Below, piece after piece: positions 53,699 through 61,039 of a stretch of DNA of 64,000 nucleotides; the stretch's first letter is position 1, and each line of letters begins with the position of its first letter. The notes under the pieces are model-generated. The model was not told where the DNA came from and made no database searches. It saw nothing but the letters and a program-made list of their open reading frames with translations. A program made the position numbers and the translations under genes. This DNA comes from Flavobacterium aquicola (lineage in GTDB: Bacteria > Bacteroidota > Bacteroidia > Flavobacteriales > Flavobacteriaceae): contig NZ_QUNI01000007.1 in NCBI RefSeq assembly GCF_003385115.1, positions 186,001-250,000 of the forward strand. Direction: 5' to 3'.

Positions 53699-54838
53699 TT
53701 AAATAATTATTGGAATACGCTTTTTATTTTTAATAGCTATTCGGAATAGAACAAACAAATTGGTTATAATTATCGGTAAAACGATGATTAAATGAATTTT
53801 TGTAATAATGAAACAGAAATACATAATAATCATGACAATGTTTAATGATGCCAATTTGTATATCCATTTTGAATTTTTTGTTATCACAAAATATAGTAAA
53901 AGTAAGAGTGTCGGGTTAAACAAAAATATGTTATAATTATATCCCAATTCTTGATGGAATGAATAAAATCCTAAAAAAACAAACAGCAATCCCAATAAAG
54001 TTATTATAGATAAATATATATAATCAATACTTTTCTTGTTTATCAGAGTTACAAATGCTAAAATAAAGAGAAAAGTATAACTGTTATTCCACCATGAAAC
54101 GGGTGCTTCTTCTTCAAAATTTAATATTGTTTTGTTTCCTTTAGATAAAGGCTGATTTTGATAACGAATGAGTTCCAGGCTTTTTTGAAGTTCAGCGGGT
54201 AGAAATATTTTTGTCCCCATTTGATCCACTTTTGTTCCAAATACAATACTGGTTCCTAATTTCTCATAAAAGTGATTGTTAAAATAAGGAAACAAAATAG
54301 ATCTGTAAGTTTGATCAGTATCTGCTTTTTTGATGATTAATTTTGCTTTTAGTGTTTTATTAATCACATCAACCACTTTCGAAGTACAATTATTATCAAT
54401 GAATTTGTATTGATATAAACGTTCATCAGATAACATGGATTGAGCTAGATTTTTAAATAATTCCTGTTTTAGCTCTAACGGAATGTTTAATTCCTGCTCG
54501 TAAACATCTCTTTTCTCATAATTGTACTGATTAATAAAATCGATGTAACGATTGTTAGTTATAAAATAATCCAAATCTCCTTTAGTAAATTTCATTGCAA
54601 AATTAGGCGTGCCAAAATCAAATGCACCATAATTGTAGACCACATCAAGATTATTTTCATCATCACGAACTCTTATGGCAGTGTGGCCAAATAAGGAATA
54701 AAGTTCGTTCCCAGTACCGCAGGTCATTACACTTACCGATGCGTTTTTTGATAATATTACGTCTTGACAAAATGAATTGTAAATTGAACTCAATAAAAGA
54801 AGGCTGACAAATATTTTTTTAAGAGATCTGGTTTTCAT
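53699..54838 (-). CDS. DUF4105 (Lnb N-terminal-like) membrane protein
   Basis: A 379-residue protein with a signal peptide (residues 1-24) followed by a DUF4105 domain: SVMTCGTGNELYSLFGHTAIRV, VVYNYGAFDFGTPNFAMKF and the conserved YKFIDNNCTSKVVDVI with Cys and His candidates for a papain-like or NlpC-like site. Residues about 250-379 are five membrane helices. The fold is related to the N-terminal periplasmic domain of lacto-N-biosidase. The function in Bacteroidota is unknown. It is followed on the same strand by the PorV/PorQ-family gene, 51 bp upstream. Confidence 0.88.
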   Translation of the reverse strand: MKTRSLKKIFVSLLLLSSIYNSFCQDVILSKNASVSVMTCGTGNELYSLFGHTAIRVRDDENNLDVVYNYGAFDFGTPNFAMKFTKGDLDYFITNNRYIDFINQYNYEKRDVYEQELNIPLELKQELFKNLAQSMLSDERLYQYKFIDNNCTSKVVDVINKTLKAKLIIKKADTDQTYRSILFPYFNNHFYEKLGTSIVFGTKVDQMGTKIFLPAELQKSLELIRYQNQPLSKGNKTILNFEEEAPVSWWNNSYTFLFILAFVTLINKKSIDYIYLSIITLLGLLFVFLGFYSFHQELGYNYNIFLFNPTLLLLLYFVITKNSKWIYKLASLNIVMIIMYFCFIITKIHLIIVLPIIITNLFVLFRIAIKNKKRIPIII

Positions 54839-54889
54839 TTTGCTGATTTTTTTGATATAAATAAAATTGTATTTTTTAAAGAATTAAAG

Positions 54890-55960
54890 TTAGTTTCTAA
54901 AAAGTGATAAATCAATTTTTAATGAAAATACATTTGAATACAATGCAGTGCTTTGATTTCCTAATGCTGTTAAAGCATAATCAATAGCTATTCCTTTGTA
55001 TTTGAACCCTAAACCAATGTTGGGCTGAAATCCAATTTTTTCTCCATTGTCTAATTGGGTTACGTGCTGAAAATTGCCAACACCTGCTCTTAGGAAAGCT
55101 AAATTGGTATACCCAAATTCTAAACCTATAGCTGGATCGATACTGATAAATTTACTGGAAATTAAGTCATTAGTTTGTGTAAACTGCATATTCATATTTG
55201 CGGTAGTCAAAAGACTGTAATCATCGTGAAAAATAAATTTCTTGCCCACTCCCAATTGTGCTTTGGGAAGAGTAATCTCAGAACTCTCGGGTACTTCTTG
55301 ATTTTCCCCCGGAATTGCATCGGCTATTTTCTGATAAGCTTCTTCGTTGATGTTCCAAATATTGTAAGTAGTAGTAATGTCCCGAAGCATTAATCCAAAC
55401 TGCCAGTCATTTTTTTCGAATTGTATGCCTAAGTCAAATCCAAATCCCCAAGATGTGGCAAAATCTCCAATTATTCGCCGGATGATTTTAGCATTTACTC
55501 CATATTGAAAGCCTGGTACTGGTAGTTTTACTGCATATGAAAAAGTAAATCCGTAGTCTGCAGTTGAGAAAAGCTTGATTCTATTGTAGTCAATATTACC
55601 TTCATTATCAATTAATTCAGTGGTGTTCATGATGTCGTCAACGCCAAAACGGATTAACGAAATTCCCCAGGCACTTCGGTCATCAATAGGACTGGCATAA
55701 GCGATAAAATCGTATTTAGCAATATTGGCAAAGTAATTAGAATGCATTAAGGAAATTTGATCGTCCTCTAAGTGAATTAGCCCCGCGGGATTCCAATATG
55801 AAGAATTAACATCAGAAGTTGTGGCAGTAACTGCATTTGACATTCCCAAAGCTGCAGCATCTACACCAATATTCATAAACTCATTTGAGTATTTTCGAAC
55901 CGTTTGGCAATAGATACTATTTACTATTAAAAAGAATAAAAAAAGCTGTGTTTTTTTCAA
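54890..55960 (-). CDS. PorV/PorQ-family outer membrane beta-barrel protein
   Basis: A 356-residue protein with a cleavable signal peptide (MKKTQLFLFFLIVNSIYCQ). The conserved N-terminal barrel start is FMNIGVDAAALGMSNAVTATTSDVNSSYWNPAGL (in two parts, residues about 27-61), typical of PorV/PorQ and related UPF0164 proteins linked to the type IX secretion system. Many amphipathic strands follow, and the protein ends in Phe-Arg-Asn after a typical strand. The start is TTG; there is no ATG near the signal peptide. It could be a general T9SS accessory factor or one of several paralogues. Confidence 0.85.
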   Translation of the reverse strand: MKKTQLFLFFLIVNSIYCQTVRKYSNEFMNIGVDAAALGMSNAVTATTSDVNSSYWNPAGLIHLEDDQISLMHSNYFANIAKYDFIAYASPIDDRSAWGISLIRFGVDDIMNTTELIDNEGNIDYNRIKLFSTADYGFTFSYAVKLPVPGFQYGVNAKIIRRIIGDFATSWGFGFDLGIQFEKNDWQFGLMLRDITTTYNIWNINEEAYQKIADAIPGENQEVPESSEITLPKAQLGVGKKFIFHDDYSLLTTANMNMQFTQTNDLISSKFISIDPAIGLEFGYTNLAFLRAGVGNFQHVTQLDNGEKIGFQPNIGLGFKYKGIAIDYALTALGNQSTALYSNVFSLKIDLSLFRN

Positions 55961-56000
55961 GGGATGTTGTTTGTAAGCTAAAAGCGTTTTAATTATTTCC

Positions 56001-56036
56001 CAAAAATAAAGTTTTTTGATGATGTAACTGCTTCAA
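56001..56036 (-). promoter_or_regulatory. Candidate promoter for the PorV/PorQ-family gene
   Basis: On the minus strand, TATTTTTG (plus 56001-56008) matches the -7 consensus TAnnTTTG. A TTG (plus CAA at 56034-56036) lies 25 bp further upstream, slightly more than the usual spacing. The gene starts 41 bp downstream. Confidence 0.35.
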
Positions 56037-56112
56037 TTCAATTAAATACTAATTTTTGTTGCTAAGAATTTAAAATCTCTAAGCAAAACGGGTAACACTT
56101 TCGCTTAATGTA

Positions 56113-56120
56113 TTAAATTT
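56113..56120 (+). promoter_or_regulatory. Candidate -7 box (TAnnTTTG) for pssA
   Basis: TAAATTTG matches the Bacteroidota -7 consensus 28 bp before the pssA ATG at 56149, which is a plausible leader length. No good -33 TTG is seen. The 188-bp gap lies between divergent genes and holds no ORF that I support. Confidence 0.4.
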
Positions 56121-56148
56121 GCCAAGCTTATAATTCAATTTAAACACT

Positions 56149-56871
56149 ATGAACATCAAAAAACATATTCCAAATACAATTACGTTATTAAACCTTTTTT
56201 GTGGCTGTATCGCTGTCATATTTGTAAGTAAAGACCAATTTGAAATGGCTTTCTACTTTGTTGGTCTCGGAATATTTTTGGATTTTTTTGATGGTTTTTT
56301 TGCTCGTCTGTTCAAAGTTTCAGGACCTTTGGGACTACAGCTGGACTCACTTGCCGATATGGTAACAAGCGGCGTTGTTCCAGGATTTGTAATGTTCAAA
56401 ATGATGCTTTCGAGTAATGTTAACATGAGTGAAGGATATCTTCAGTGTTTTCCGTATTTAGGATTTATCATAACTTTAGGATCTTGTATGCGTTTAGCGA
56501 AATTCAACATTGATACTCGCCAAACGGATTCGTTTATAGGATTGCCAACGCCTGCAAACGCTCTTTTTATATTAAGCCTTCCGCTAGTGCTGGAATATTA
56601 TTCGGCAGGATCATTATTAGTGATTGAAGTCCTGACTGAAAAATGGGTTTTGCTAACAATAACTTTGTTTAGCGCTTACATCTTAAATGCTGAAATTCCT
56701 TTGTTTTCTTTAAAAATAAAAAAGTTTAATTTTAAGGATAATGCACTGCAGATTGTGTTTTTAGCCATAGCAGTTTTATTATTGGTTTCTTTGAATTATT
56801 TAGCAATTCCATTAATAATTATCTTCTATGTTTTACTTTCAGTAATTAATAATAAGTTTCTAAAAAAGTAG
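56149..56871 (+). CDS. pssA: CDP-diacylglycerol--serine O-phosphatidyltransferase
   Basis: A 240-residue inner-membrane enzyme making phosphatidylserine from CDP-diacylglycerol and serine, the first step to phosphatidylethanolamine. The CDP-alcohol phosphotransferase signature D-G-x2-A-R-x8-G-x3-D-x3-D is complete: Asp45, Asp48-Gly49, Ala52-Arg53, Gly62, Asp66 and Asp70. The protein has about six to eight helices and a normal length. The ATG has a TAAATTTG box upstream. It is followed by the GH25 gene after a 12-bp gap. Confidence 0.96.
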   Translation: MNIKKHIPNTITLLNLFCGCIAVIFVSKDQFEMAFYFVGLGIFLDFFDGFFARLFKVSGPLGLQLDSLADMVTSGVVPGFVMFKMMLSSNVNMSEGYLQCFPYLGFIITLGSCMRLAKFNIDTRQTDSFIGLPTPANALFILSLPLVLEYYSAGSLLVIEVLTEKWVLLTITLFSAYILNAEIPLFSLKIKKFNFKDNALQIVFLAIAVLLLVSLNYLAIPLIIIFYVLLSVINNKFLKK

Positions 56872-56883
56872 TTTCTGTTTTGG

Positions 56884-57732
56884 ATGAAAAGTAAGAATAC
56901 AAGAACTTCCTATACTCGTAAACCTAAAAAGAAAGGCACTGTTTTTACCGCTAAATTTTTTGGCAATCTGATACTTGTTTTTTTATTTTTTGTAACAGTA
57001 TCAGTAATTTACCATTACCGTTCCAGTTTTGCTCATTATTTGGGGTTTAGAACGCATGATACCACCCGAGAGACCGATGTTTTTTCGGAAGCCCGGAATC
57101 TAAAGGTTTTAGAAAAAAACGATGGTAAAGTCGTTGGAATTGATGTTTCCGAATATCAGGGAAAAATCCGATGGTCTTATGTAGATACGATCGAAGAAAA
57201 ATATCCTTTGCAATATGTTTTTGTTAGGGCAACCGTTGGAAAGGATAGACCTGATAGACAGTTTAAAAGAAATTGGCTTGGTGCCAAAGAAAATAAAATG
57301 ATTCGCGGTGCCTATCATTATTATCGCCCGAACGAAAATTCACTGGAGCAGGCCGAACTTTTTATAAAAACAGTAAAATTAAAAAAAGGTGATCTTCCAC
57401 CTGTTTTGGATATCGAAAAACTTCCTAAAGAACAGTCAATTGAACGCTTAAAAATAGGCTTGAAACGCTGGCTGAAAGCCGTAGAATTACATTATGGCGT
57501 GAGGCCGATAATTTACACCGGCGAAAAATACTATGATGATTTTCTGAAAGAAGAATTCAGTGATTATCTTTTTTGGATAGCCAATTACAATTTTTATCGA
57601 GAGGAAATTCAGGACGATTGGCTTTTTTGGCAATTTACAGAGAAAGCCACTGTGCCGGGAATCGATACTAAAGTTGATGTTAATATCTATAATGGAGACT
57701 TACAGCAGCTGCAGTATATTGCGGTAGAATAA
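56884..57732 (+). CDS. Membrane-anchored GH25 lysozyme (muramidase)
   Basis: A 282-residue protein with a basic N-terminus and one transmembrane helix (residues about 24-44), so the enzyme faces the periplasm. The GH25 domain begins at VVGIDVSEYQGKIRW (Asp87). It contains YVFVRATVGKDRPDRQF, GAYHYYRPNENS, LPPVLDIEKL (the Asp-x-Glu catalytic pair), RPIIYTG and WLFWQFTEKATVPGIDTKVDVN. It cleaves the MurNAc-GlcNAc bond of peptidoglycan and may serve cell wall remodelling. It probably forms an operon with pssA. Confidence 0.93.
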   Translation: MKSKNTRTSYTRKPKKKGTVFTAKFFGNLILVFLFFVTVSVIYHYRSSFAHYLGFRTHDTTRETDVFSEARNLKVLEKNDGKVVGIDVSEYQGKIRWSYVDTIEEKYPLQYVFVRATVGKDRPDRQFKRNWLGAKENKMIRGAYHYYRPNENSLEQAELFIKTVKLKKGDLPPVLDIEKLPKEQSIERLKIGLKRWLKAVELHYGVRPIIYTGEKYYDDFLKEEFSDYLFWIANYNFYREEIQDDWLFWQFTEKATVPGIDTKVDVNIYNGDLQQLQYIAVE

Positions 57733-57742
57733 TTTTTTTTGC

Positions 57743-57976
57743 TTATTTATTTTTGAGAATGACAAATGTTACAATTGCAAAGAAAGCCAAAGCAATAACA
57801 GCAGTCAATACCGAATTTGGATTAGCAAAATTGATTGTAAATCCCATTTCTTCGATTTTCTTAGGAGGAAAAATACGCGGATCTTCTTTGTTATAATAGA
57901 AAATTCCCCAAATCCAATTGTTGGGGTCATTTTTCCATTTGTCTGAGGTCTCTTTAGAAGGTTCTTTTGATGACAT
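57743..57976 (-). CDS. Small membrane protein, DUF5808-like
   Basis: A 77-residue protein. Residues 14-47 carry WKNDPNNWIWGIFYYNKEDPRIFPPKK, the compact pattern seen in DUF5808 proteins (NWxxGxFYYNxxDPRxF followed by GxTxNFANP). The rest is one C-terminal membrane helix. The function is unknown. It follows lptB by 30 bp on the same strand, so the two are probably co-transcribed, and it converges on the GH25 gene with a T-rich spacer of 10 bp. Confidence 0.8.
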   Translation of the reverse strand: MSSKEPSKETSDKWKNDPNNWIWGIFYYNKEDPRIFPPKKIEEMGFTINFANPNSVLTAVIALAFFAIVTFVILKNK

Positions 57977-58006
57977 TGTTTTTTTCTTTTTAACAGAAAT
58001 AAAAAC

Positions 58007-58747
58007 TTAAAACTCCAATTTTTTCTTTCTTAATTCGAAATTTTGTCCAAGATATACACGTCGTACCATTTCGTCTTCAACCAATTCTTCAGGAATACCA
58101 GCTTTTAGAATTCCGCCTTCAAACATAAGATAGGTTTTGTCTGTGATAGCAAGGGTTTCCTGCACGTTGTGGTCGGTGATTAGGATTCCAATGTTCTTGT
58201 TTTTTAATTGCGCTACGATTCTCTGAATATCTTCTACAGCAACTGGATCAACTCCAGCAAAAGGTTCATCTAGTAAAATAAATTTAGGATCTGTAGCAAG
58301 ACAGCGGGCAATTTCGGTACGACGGCGCTCGCCACCCGAAAGTAAATCTCCGCGGTTGGTGCGAATGTGTTCCAAACTAAATTCAGCAATCAGACTTTCC
58401 ATTTTAGCAATTTGTGCTTCTTTAGAAAGTTTGGTTAATTGCAATACACTCAAAATATTATCTTCAATACTTAATTTTCTAAAAACTGAAGCTTCCTGAG
58501 CTAAATATCCAATTCCCTGCTGTGCTCTTTTGTACATCGGATAATCGGTAATATTCAAATCGTCAAGATAAATATTTCCTGAATTTGGTTTTACCAATCC
58601 TACAATCATATAAAAAGAAGTCGTTTTTCCGGCACCATTTGGTCCCAAAAGACCAACGATTTCACCTTGATTTACTTCTACCGAAATACCTTTTACAACA
58701 CTTCGGCCTTTGTAGGTTTTTATTAAATTTTCTGCTCTTAGCTTCAT
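58007..58747 (-). CDS. lptB: Lipopolysaccharide export ABC transporter ATPase
   Basis: A 246-residue ATPase of the LptB type. Walker A GPNGAGKTT is at residues 35-43, the signature LLSGGERRRTEIARCL near 138 and Walker B FILLDEPFAGVDP near 160, with the switch His in LITDHNV. The LptB-typical GIGYLAQEASVFRKLS (around 79-94) is present. It powers extraction of LPS from the inner membrane with LptF/LptG. The gene is in the block kdsD-tatC-CMD-lptB. An AT-rich 86-bp spacer with an inverted repeat precedes it. Confidence 0.95.
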   Translation of the reverse strand: MKLRAENLIKTYKGRSVVKGISVEVNQGEIVGLLGPNGAGKTTSFYMIVGLVKPNSGNIYLDDLNITDYPMYKRAQQGIGYLAQEASVFRKLSIEDNILSVLQLTKLSKEAQIAKMESLIAEFSLEHIRTNRGDLLSGGERRRTEIARCLATDPKFILLDEPFAGVDPVAVEDIQRIVAQLKNKNIGILITDHNVQETLAITDKTYLMFEGGILKAGIPEELVEDEMVRRVYLGQNFELRKKKLEF

Positions 58748-58787
58748 TTTTTTAGTTTGATCGTTTTAAATGTTTAATTGTTTAACC

Positions 58788-58815
58788 GTTTAATCGTTAC
58801 AATTAACGATTGAAC
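58788..58815. repeat. Inverted repeat between lptB and the CMD-like gene
   Basis: GTTTAATCGTT (58788-58798) and AACGATTGAAC (58805-58815) form a stem of 10 matched pairs out of 11 with a 6-nt loop. Shorter GTTTAAYYGTT copies precede it, making a small direct-repeat patch. It lies in the spacer of a minus-strand gene run and could act as a weak terminator or processing hairpin. Confidence 0.5.
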
Positions 58816-58833
58816 AAATCAACGAATTAACAA

Positions 58834-59181
58834 TTATTTGGTTTCTTCCAAAGCTTCCCAGAATTCATAAGCTCTGCGAAGATGAGGAACTACAATTGTG
58901 CCGCCCACTAAGGTTGCTATTCCCATAGCTTCCATCATTTCTTCTTTGGTAACTCCTTCTTTATAACTGGTTTCTAAGTGGTATTTTACGCAGTCGTCAC
59001 AACGCAGAACAGCCGAAGCTACAAGTCCCAAAAGTTCTTTGGTTTTAACATCCAAAGCTCCTGCTGCATACGCATTGGTATCCAGATTAAAAATACGTTT
59101 TACTATTTTATTATTGTCGGCCAATAATTTTTCGTTCATTTTGGAACGGTAATCATTGAATTCTTGTACGATATCAGACAT
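58834..59181 (-). CDS. Carboxymuconolactone decarboxylase/AhpD-like protein
   Basis: A 115-residue protein of the CMD/AhpD family. The redox motif Cys61-x-x-Cys64-x3-His68 (RCDDCVKYH) is present, and the GVTKEEMMEAMGIATLVGG segment completes the six-helix bundle. The length is normal for the small single-domain form. It may act as an alkylhydroperoxidase-like antioxidant or an unknown thiol enzyme. It overlaps the end of tatC by 8 bp on the same strand, so it is in the same operon. Confidence 0.9.
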   Translation of the reverse strand: MSDIVQEFNDYRSKMNEKLLADNNKIVKRIFNLDTNAYAAGALDVKTKELLGLVASAVLRCDDCVKYHLETSYKEGVTKEEMMEAMGIATLVGGTIVVPHLRRAYEFWEALEETK

Positions 59182-59989
59182 TTGTTTTCTTTTTATTTAA
59201 TACTACAATTTTTGAAATCAATATACTTACTTCATAAATAAGCAGCATTGGAATAGCAACAATAGTCTGGCTCACAACATCTGGAGGCGTAACAATTGCC
59301 GCGACAATCAAGATTATGACAACAGCATATTTCCAATATTTTCGTAAAAATTCTGGAGTTACTAAATCTAATTTTGTTAAGAAATAAATAATTATAGGGA
59401 GTTCAAAGAATAATCCGCTGGCCAAAATACTGGTTTTTACCATACCAATATAGGAGTCCAGAGTAAATTGATTTTTGACAACATCACTTATTGTGAACGT
59501 AGCTACAAAGTTTACGGACATTGGAATTACAACATAATAGCCAAATATAACACCTAAGAAGAAAAGTAATGAAGAACTAAATATAAATACTTTAGCTCCT
59601 TTCTTTTCTTTTTCATAAAGAGCTGGGCCGATGAATTTCCAAACTTCCCATAAAATATAGGGAAAACTTAAAATGAAACCTGCCAAAATACACATCCATA
59701 CAAAAATATTAACCTGCCCTTCCATCTCAGTATTCTGAATAATAAAAGGCATTTCGGTTATGCAGATGCTTTCGGCGAATCCCAATTGATGTGATAATTC
59801 ACAGAAATAGCGATAGGTAAAAAAAGTTGGTCTTGTTGGGCCAAATATAATTGTATCAAACAAATAATCACTTACAAAATAAGTTACACAAGCCATGATG
59901 ACTACAGCTGTTGTGCTTCTAACTAATAGCCATCTTAATTCTTCCAGATGGTCTAAAAAGGACATTTCGCCTAAATTTTTCTTTGCCAT
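59174..59989 (-). CDS. tatC: Sec-independent protein translocase TatC
   Basis: A 271-residue inner-membrane protein, the substrate receptor of the twin-arginine translocase. The N-terminal MSFLDHLEELRWLLVRS (residues 9-25), including Glu16-Glu17 and Arg19, is the signal-recognition signature; FSFPYILWEVWKFI-like and GPALYEKEKKGAK follow, with six membrane helices. The C-terminal part with IVAAIVTPPDVVSQTIVAIPMLLIYE is also typical. It overlaps the kdsD stop by 1 bp. Confidence 0.96.
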   Translation of the reverse strand: MAKKNLGEMSFLDHLEELRWLLVRSTTAVVIMACVTYFVSDYLFDTIIFGPTRPTFFTYRYFCELSHQLGFAESICITEMPFIIQNTEMEGQVNIFVWMCILAGFILSFPYILWEVWKFIGPALYEKEKKGAKVFIFSSSLLFFLGVIFGYYVVIPMSVNFVATFTISDVVKNQFTLDSYIGMVKTSILASGLFFELPIIIYFLTKLDLVTPEFLRKYWKYAVVIILIVAAIVTPPDVVSQTIVAIPMLLIYEVSILISKIVVLNKKKTNV

Positions 59990-60954
59990 TATACAATCCC
60001 CTCTTTTAAAATGTCATGTAAATGCAATACGCCTTTATATTCTCCATTGTCTACAACTATTAATTGCGTGATGGAAAAATCTTCCATAATATTGAAAGCA
60101 TCTACCACCATAGCAGCAGATTGTATTGTTTTTGGACTTTTTGTCATAATATCTTTAGCAGTTAATTCGGCAAAAGTATCTCTGTCGTTGAGCATTCTTC
60201 GAATATCACCGTCAGTAATTATTCCGATTACTTTGTTGTTTTCTACAACTGCAGTTACACCTAAACGTTTCTCTGAAATTTCGAAAATTGCTTTTTTGAC
60301 AGGAGTATCTGGGCCTACTTCGGGTTTTAAAGTATGTTCCAGCATGTCTTTCACGCGAAGCAGTAATTTTTTTCCTAAAGCACCGCCAGGATGATAAACT
60401 GCAAAATCTTCAGCTTTGAAATCTCTCATTTCCATAAGACAAACAACTATGGCATCTCCCATAACTAATTGCGCCGTTGTACTATTAGTGGGAGCTAAGT
60501 TTAATGGACAGGCTTCTGCATCAACGGTTGTGTTTAAAACGTAATGTGAGCCTTTTGCCAAAAAGGAAGTCATATTCCCCGTCATTCCAATTAATTTATT
60601 TCCAAAACGAGTCAGAAGCGGTACTAATGCTTTGATTTCTGGACTATTGCCACTTTTGGATATGCAGATAACAACATCGTCTTTTTGCAGCATTCCTAAA
60701 TCTCCGTGTATCGCTTCAGAAGCGTGTAAAAATAAGGAAGGTGTGCCCGTGGAGTTAAAAGAAGCTACCATTTTTTGAGCAATAATTGCACTTTTGCCAA
60801 TTCCGGTTACGATTAATCGGCCTTTAGAATTGAAAATACATTGTACGGCTTCAGCAAAAGTATCGTCAATGAAATCAATTAATTTAGCAATAGATTGGCT
60901 TTCTGATTCAATTGTTTTTTTAGCATTGGCCAATATGTTTTCTTTTGTAATCAA
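59989..60954 (-). CDS. kdsD: Arabinose-5-phosphate isomerase (KpsF/GutQ family)
   Basis: A 321-residue enzyme interconverting ribulose-5-phosphate and arabinose-5-phosphate, the first step to Kdo for lipopolysaccharide. An N-terminal SIS domain holds GRLIVTGIGKSAIIAQKMVASFNSTG and LHASEAIHGDLGML. Two C-terminal CBS domains start near residues 205 and 270. The frame is open to 61029, but that start lies upstream of a candidate promoter (61009-61016) and adds a non-conserved tail. The TTG at 60954 gives MITKENILANAKK and the usual length. It is first in a minus-strand operon with tatC, divergent from recQ. Confidence 0.93.
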   Translation of the reverse strand: MITKENILANAKKTIESESQSIAKLIDFIDDTFAEAVQCIFNSKGRLIVTGIGKSAIIAQKMVASFNSTGTPSLFLHASEAIHGDLGMLQKDDVVICISKSGNSPEIKALVPLLTRFGNKLIGMTGNMTSFLAKGSHYVLNTTVDAEACPLNLAPTNSTTAQLVMGDAIVVCLMEMRDFKAEDFAVYHPGGALGKKLLLRVKDMLEHTLKPEVGPDTPVKKAIFEISEKRLGVTAVVENNKVIGIITDGDIRRMLNDRDTFAELTAKDIMTKSPKTIQSAAMVVDAFNIMEDFSITQLIVVDNGEYKGVLHLHDILKEGIV

Positions 60955-60971
60955 AACAGATAGTTTAAAAT

Positions 60972-61001
60972 TTGTAAGTGTAAAAGAAAGTTGTATCTTT
61001 A
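60972..61001 (+). promoter_or_regulatory. Candidate promoter for recQ
   Basis: TTG at 60972-60974 and TATCTTTA at 60994-61001 are separated by 19 bp, close to the Bacteroidota consensus TTG-N19-TAnnTTTG (one mismatch at the last base). The predicted start of transcription is about 30 bp before the recQ ATG at 61040. Confidence 0.4.
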
Positions 61002-61008
61002 TGTGCCG

Positions 61009-61016
61009 CAAATTTA
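61009..61016 (-). promoter_or_regulatory. Candidate -7 box for kdsD (minus strand)
   Basis: On the minus strand the sequence is TAAATTTG, an exact TAnnTTTG match, 54 bp before the TTG start of kdsD at 60954. This supports the shorter start. The -33 element is not clear. It overlaps the region of the recQ promoter on the other strand. Confidence 0.4.
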
Positions 61017-61039
61017 AATAAAATACCACATATTAAAGA

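Noticed and set aside
60955..61029. 25-codon N-terminal extension of kdsD
   Set aside because: The extension is not family-like and lies across a TAnnTTTG box. The TTG at 60954 gives the usual N-terminus and length.
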